DNA from: Blastocatellia bacterium
GTDB lineage: Bacteria > Acidobacteriota > Blastocatellia > Pyrinomonadales > Pyrinomonadaceae
Assembly: GCA_003488005.1 (NCBI GenBank)
Contig: DNND01000102.1
Location: forward strand, 1,578 to 6,889
Direction: 5' to 3'
DNA length: 5,312 bases
In this document: positions 5,311-5,312 of the stretch, in pieces
Numbering within the stretch: the stretch's first letter is position 1
Layout: each line of letters starts with the position of its first letter
Position numbers and translations under genes: made by a program
The notes under the pieces: generated by a model
What the model was told of the DNA's origin: nothing
Databases searched by the model: none
What the model saw: only the letters and a program-made list of their open reading frames with translations

Positions 5311-5312
5311 GT

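Larger units (their letters stand above)
5103..5312. other. Upstream region of the small membrane protein gene
   Basis: No supported gene. It contains small dyads CACTC-CCTA-GAGTG (5191-5204) and GGAA-CGAC-TTCC (5207-5218), which could be operators or chance, the second copy of the TTGCCG doublet repeat (5239-5258), and a hairpin at the window edge. I could not identify a convincing promoter for the gene reading from 5102. Confidence 0.4.

Overview
The window is dominated by a three-gene tripartite RND efflux cluster on the minus strand. In transcription order it holds a TolC-family outer-membrane factor (4458 to 3097), a lipoprotein periplasmic adaptor of the HlyD/AcrA type (2773 to 1475), and the N-terminal 408 residues of an RND inner-membrane permease (1226 to beyond base 1). 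The permease has no stop codon inside the window, so it is an edge-truncated gene and not a short ORF. A small membrane-anchored protein of unknown function (5102 to 4659) lies upstream on the same strand. No transcriptional regulator, RNA gene, transposase or CRISPR array is visible.

Region by region on the + strand: 1-1226 permease; 1227-1474 a gap almost filled by a nested inverted repeat with compensatory changes; 1475-2773 adaptor; 2774-3096 a second gap filled by a different nested repeat built from four copies of one hairpin module arranged ++/--; 3097-4458 TolC-like factor; 4459-4658 a control region with a good -24/-12 (sigma-54 type) promoter match and phased repeats upstream of it; 4659-5102 small membrane protein; 5103-5312 its upstream region, ending in another GC-rich hairpin repeat cut by the window edge.

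The three efflux genes should make one machine. The permease uses proton motive force to pull substrate from periplasm or inner membrane, the adaptor bridges the periplasm, and the TolC-like protein forms the outer-membrane duct. The substrate cannot be told from the sequence. The gaps of 248 and 323 bp between genes that are normally packed tightly are unusual. Because both are occupied by hairpin-rich repeats, the repeats are either later insertions or elements that set the relative expression of the three subunits.

The organism is a diderm (Gram-negative type) bacterium of moderate GC. The permease subfamily and the style of GC-rich intergenic hairpins remind me of soil Acidobacteriota. 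That is an impression from memory and was not tested by any search. The most interesting material is the pair of repeat structures bracketing the adaptor gene, the candidate sigma-54 control of the efflux cluster, and an extra block of about 110-130 residues in the permease porter domain.
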